Below are positions 4,692 through 5,000 of a stretch of 5,000 bases of DNA, piece after piece. Every line of letters starts with the position of its first letter. Position 1 is the first letter of the stretch. The notes under the pieces are model-generated. The model was not told the DNA's origin. It was given only the letters and a program-made list of their open reading frames with translations, and did no database searches. This DNA comes from Abditibacteriales bacterium (lineage in GTDB: Bacteria > Armatimonadota > Abditibacteriia > Abditibacteriales > JANWYM01): positions 1-5,000 of the forward strand of contig JANWYM010000349.1 in NCBI GenBank assembly GCA_025055355.1, written 5' to 3'. Both the position numbers and the translations under genes were made by a program.

Positions 4692-5000
4692 ATGAACCTC
4701 TGGGAAAACATCGTCACCATCGCCTTGCTTGGCACCGAGCGTCAACCGCTTGTGCTGCCGCCGTCGGATGATGCTCTCGGCGATCTGCTGTCGCGTCTGG
4801 ACCTCGCCGACCGCGAACGTTCGCTGCTGGGTGCGGCGGCGGCGATTGCGCTCTACCAACGCGCCGGGCAGTTGCCGAAGATGGGCAATCAACCACCGCC
4901 GCCGCCATGCGAAACGGATGACCTGCCGCGCTGCAGTCCGCGTGCCGAGCAACATCTGTCGCTTATGTTGGGCGGTCAGTGCAAAAAATTGTTGCCTGAA
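4692..5000 (+). CDS. DUF5691 family protein, N-terminal 103 residues (runs off the window)
   Basis: An open frame runs from ATG 4692 to the last base with no stop. The product starts MNLWENIVTIALLGTERQPL and has the family's early ALLGTER motif (11-17). A Leu/Ala-rich helix pair follows (about 28-60, containing LLGAAAAIALYQRAGQ), then a Pro-rich linker with five consecutive prolines (68-72). Next come RCSPRAEQHL (80-89) and a GGQCKKLLPE segment. In DUF5691 proteins as I know them, 'GTER', 'LLGA...YxRAG' and 'CSPxA ... LLPE' occur in this order. The family function is unknown. Its usual neighbour is a SWIM zinc-finger gene, present 172 bp upstream. No Shine-Dalgarno sequence precedes this ATG, and the right arm of the 7-bp array ends only about 12 bases upstream, so translation initiation may be affected by that structure. 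The real start could be elsewhere, but the motif order supports this one. Confidence 0.8.
   Translation, partial: MNLWENIVTIALLGTERQPLVLPPSDDALGDLLSRLDLADRERSLLGAAAAIALYQRAGQLPKMGNQPPPPPCETDDLPRCSPRAEQHLSLMLGGQCKKLLPE

Noticed and set aside
4665..4955. A minus-strand open frame antisense to DUF5691
   Set aside because: Arg/Gln-rich shadow frame with no motif. The + strand frame carries the DUF5691 motif order.

Overview
The window comes from a GC-rich bacterial chromosome (roughly 60% GC by eye) with all genes on the + strand. A Tat-exported alkaline-phosphatase-superfamily/DUF1501-like protein, SWIM and DUF5691 genes, and intergenic spacers full of short-word repeats would fit Chloroflexota (Anaerolineae-like) or Armatimonadota. 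Nothing here fixes the taxon, so this placement is a low-confidence inference.

Layout. Positions 1-122 hold the last 39 codons of an upstream gene, family uncertain. A 141-bp spacer of degenerate short words follows. Positions 264-1442 encode a twin-arginine-exported protein of the alkaline phosphatase/sulfatase/DUF1501 type. Its stop codon runs directly into an array of 8-bp words (1442-1580): six copies, a 21-bp spacer, then eight inverted copies plus a partial one. A good sigma70-type promoter (1589-1617) then precedes a cation diffusion facilitator (CDF) metal transporter (1652-3076). This transporter is unusual in carrying three successive CDF C-terminal domains instead of one. A second very good promoter (3101-3129) and a strong ribosome binding site lead into a SWIM zinc-finger protein (3179-4519). 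Its stop codon lies inside another head-to-head array, this time of 7-bp words, which encloses an imperfect palindrome and fills the 172-bp gap. The window ends in the first 103 codons of a DUF5691-family gene (4692-5000).

How the parts relate. The SWIM and DUF5691 genes form the start of a conserved gene neighbourhood. As I recall it, in many bacteria this continues with a MoxR-type AAA+ ATPase, a DUF5682 protein and a VWA-domain protein, and it has been discussed as an NTP-dependent regulatory or conflict-type system of unproven function. Only its beginning is visible. The CDF transporter and the Tat protein each look like separate transcription units.

The most notable features are the three-domain CDF tail, with full four-His ligand sets in domains 2 and 3, and the two intergenic arrays. 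The arrays share one design (direct short words, spacer, inverted short words, starting at a stop codon) but use unrelated words of different length.
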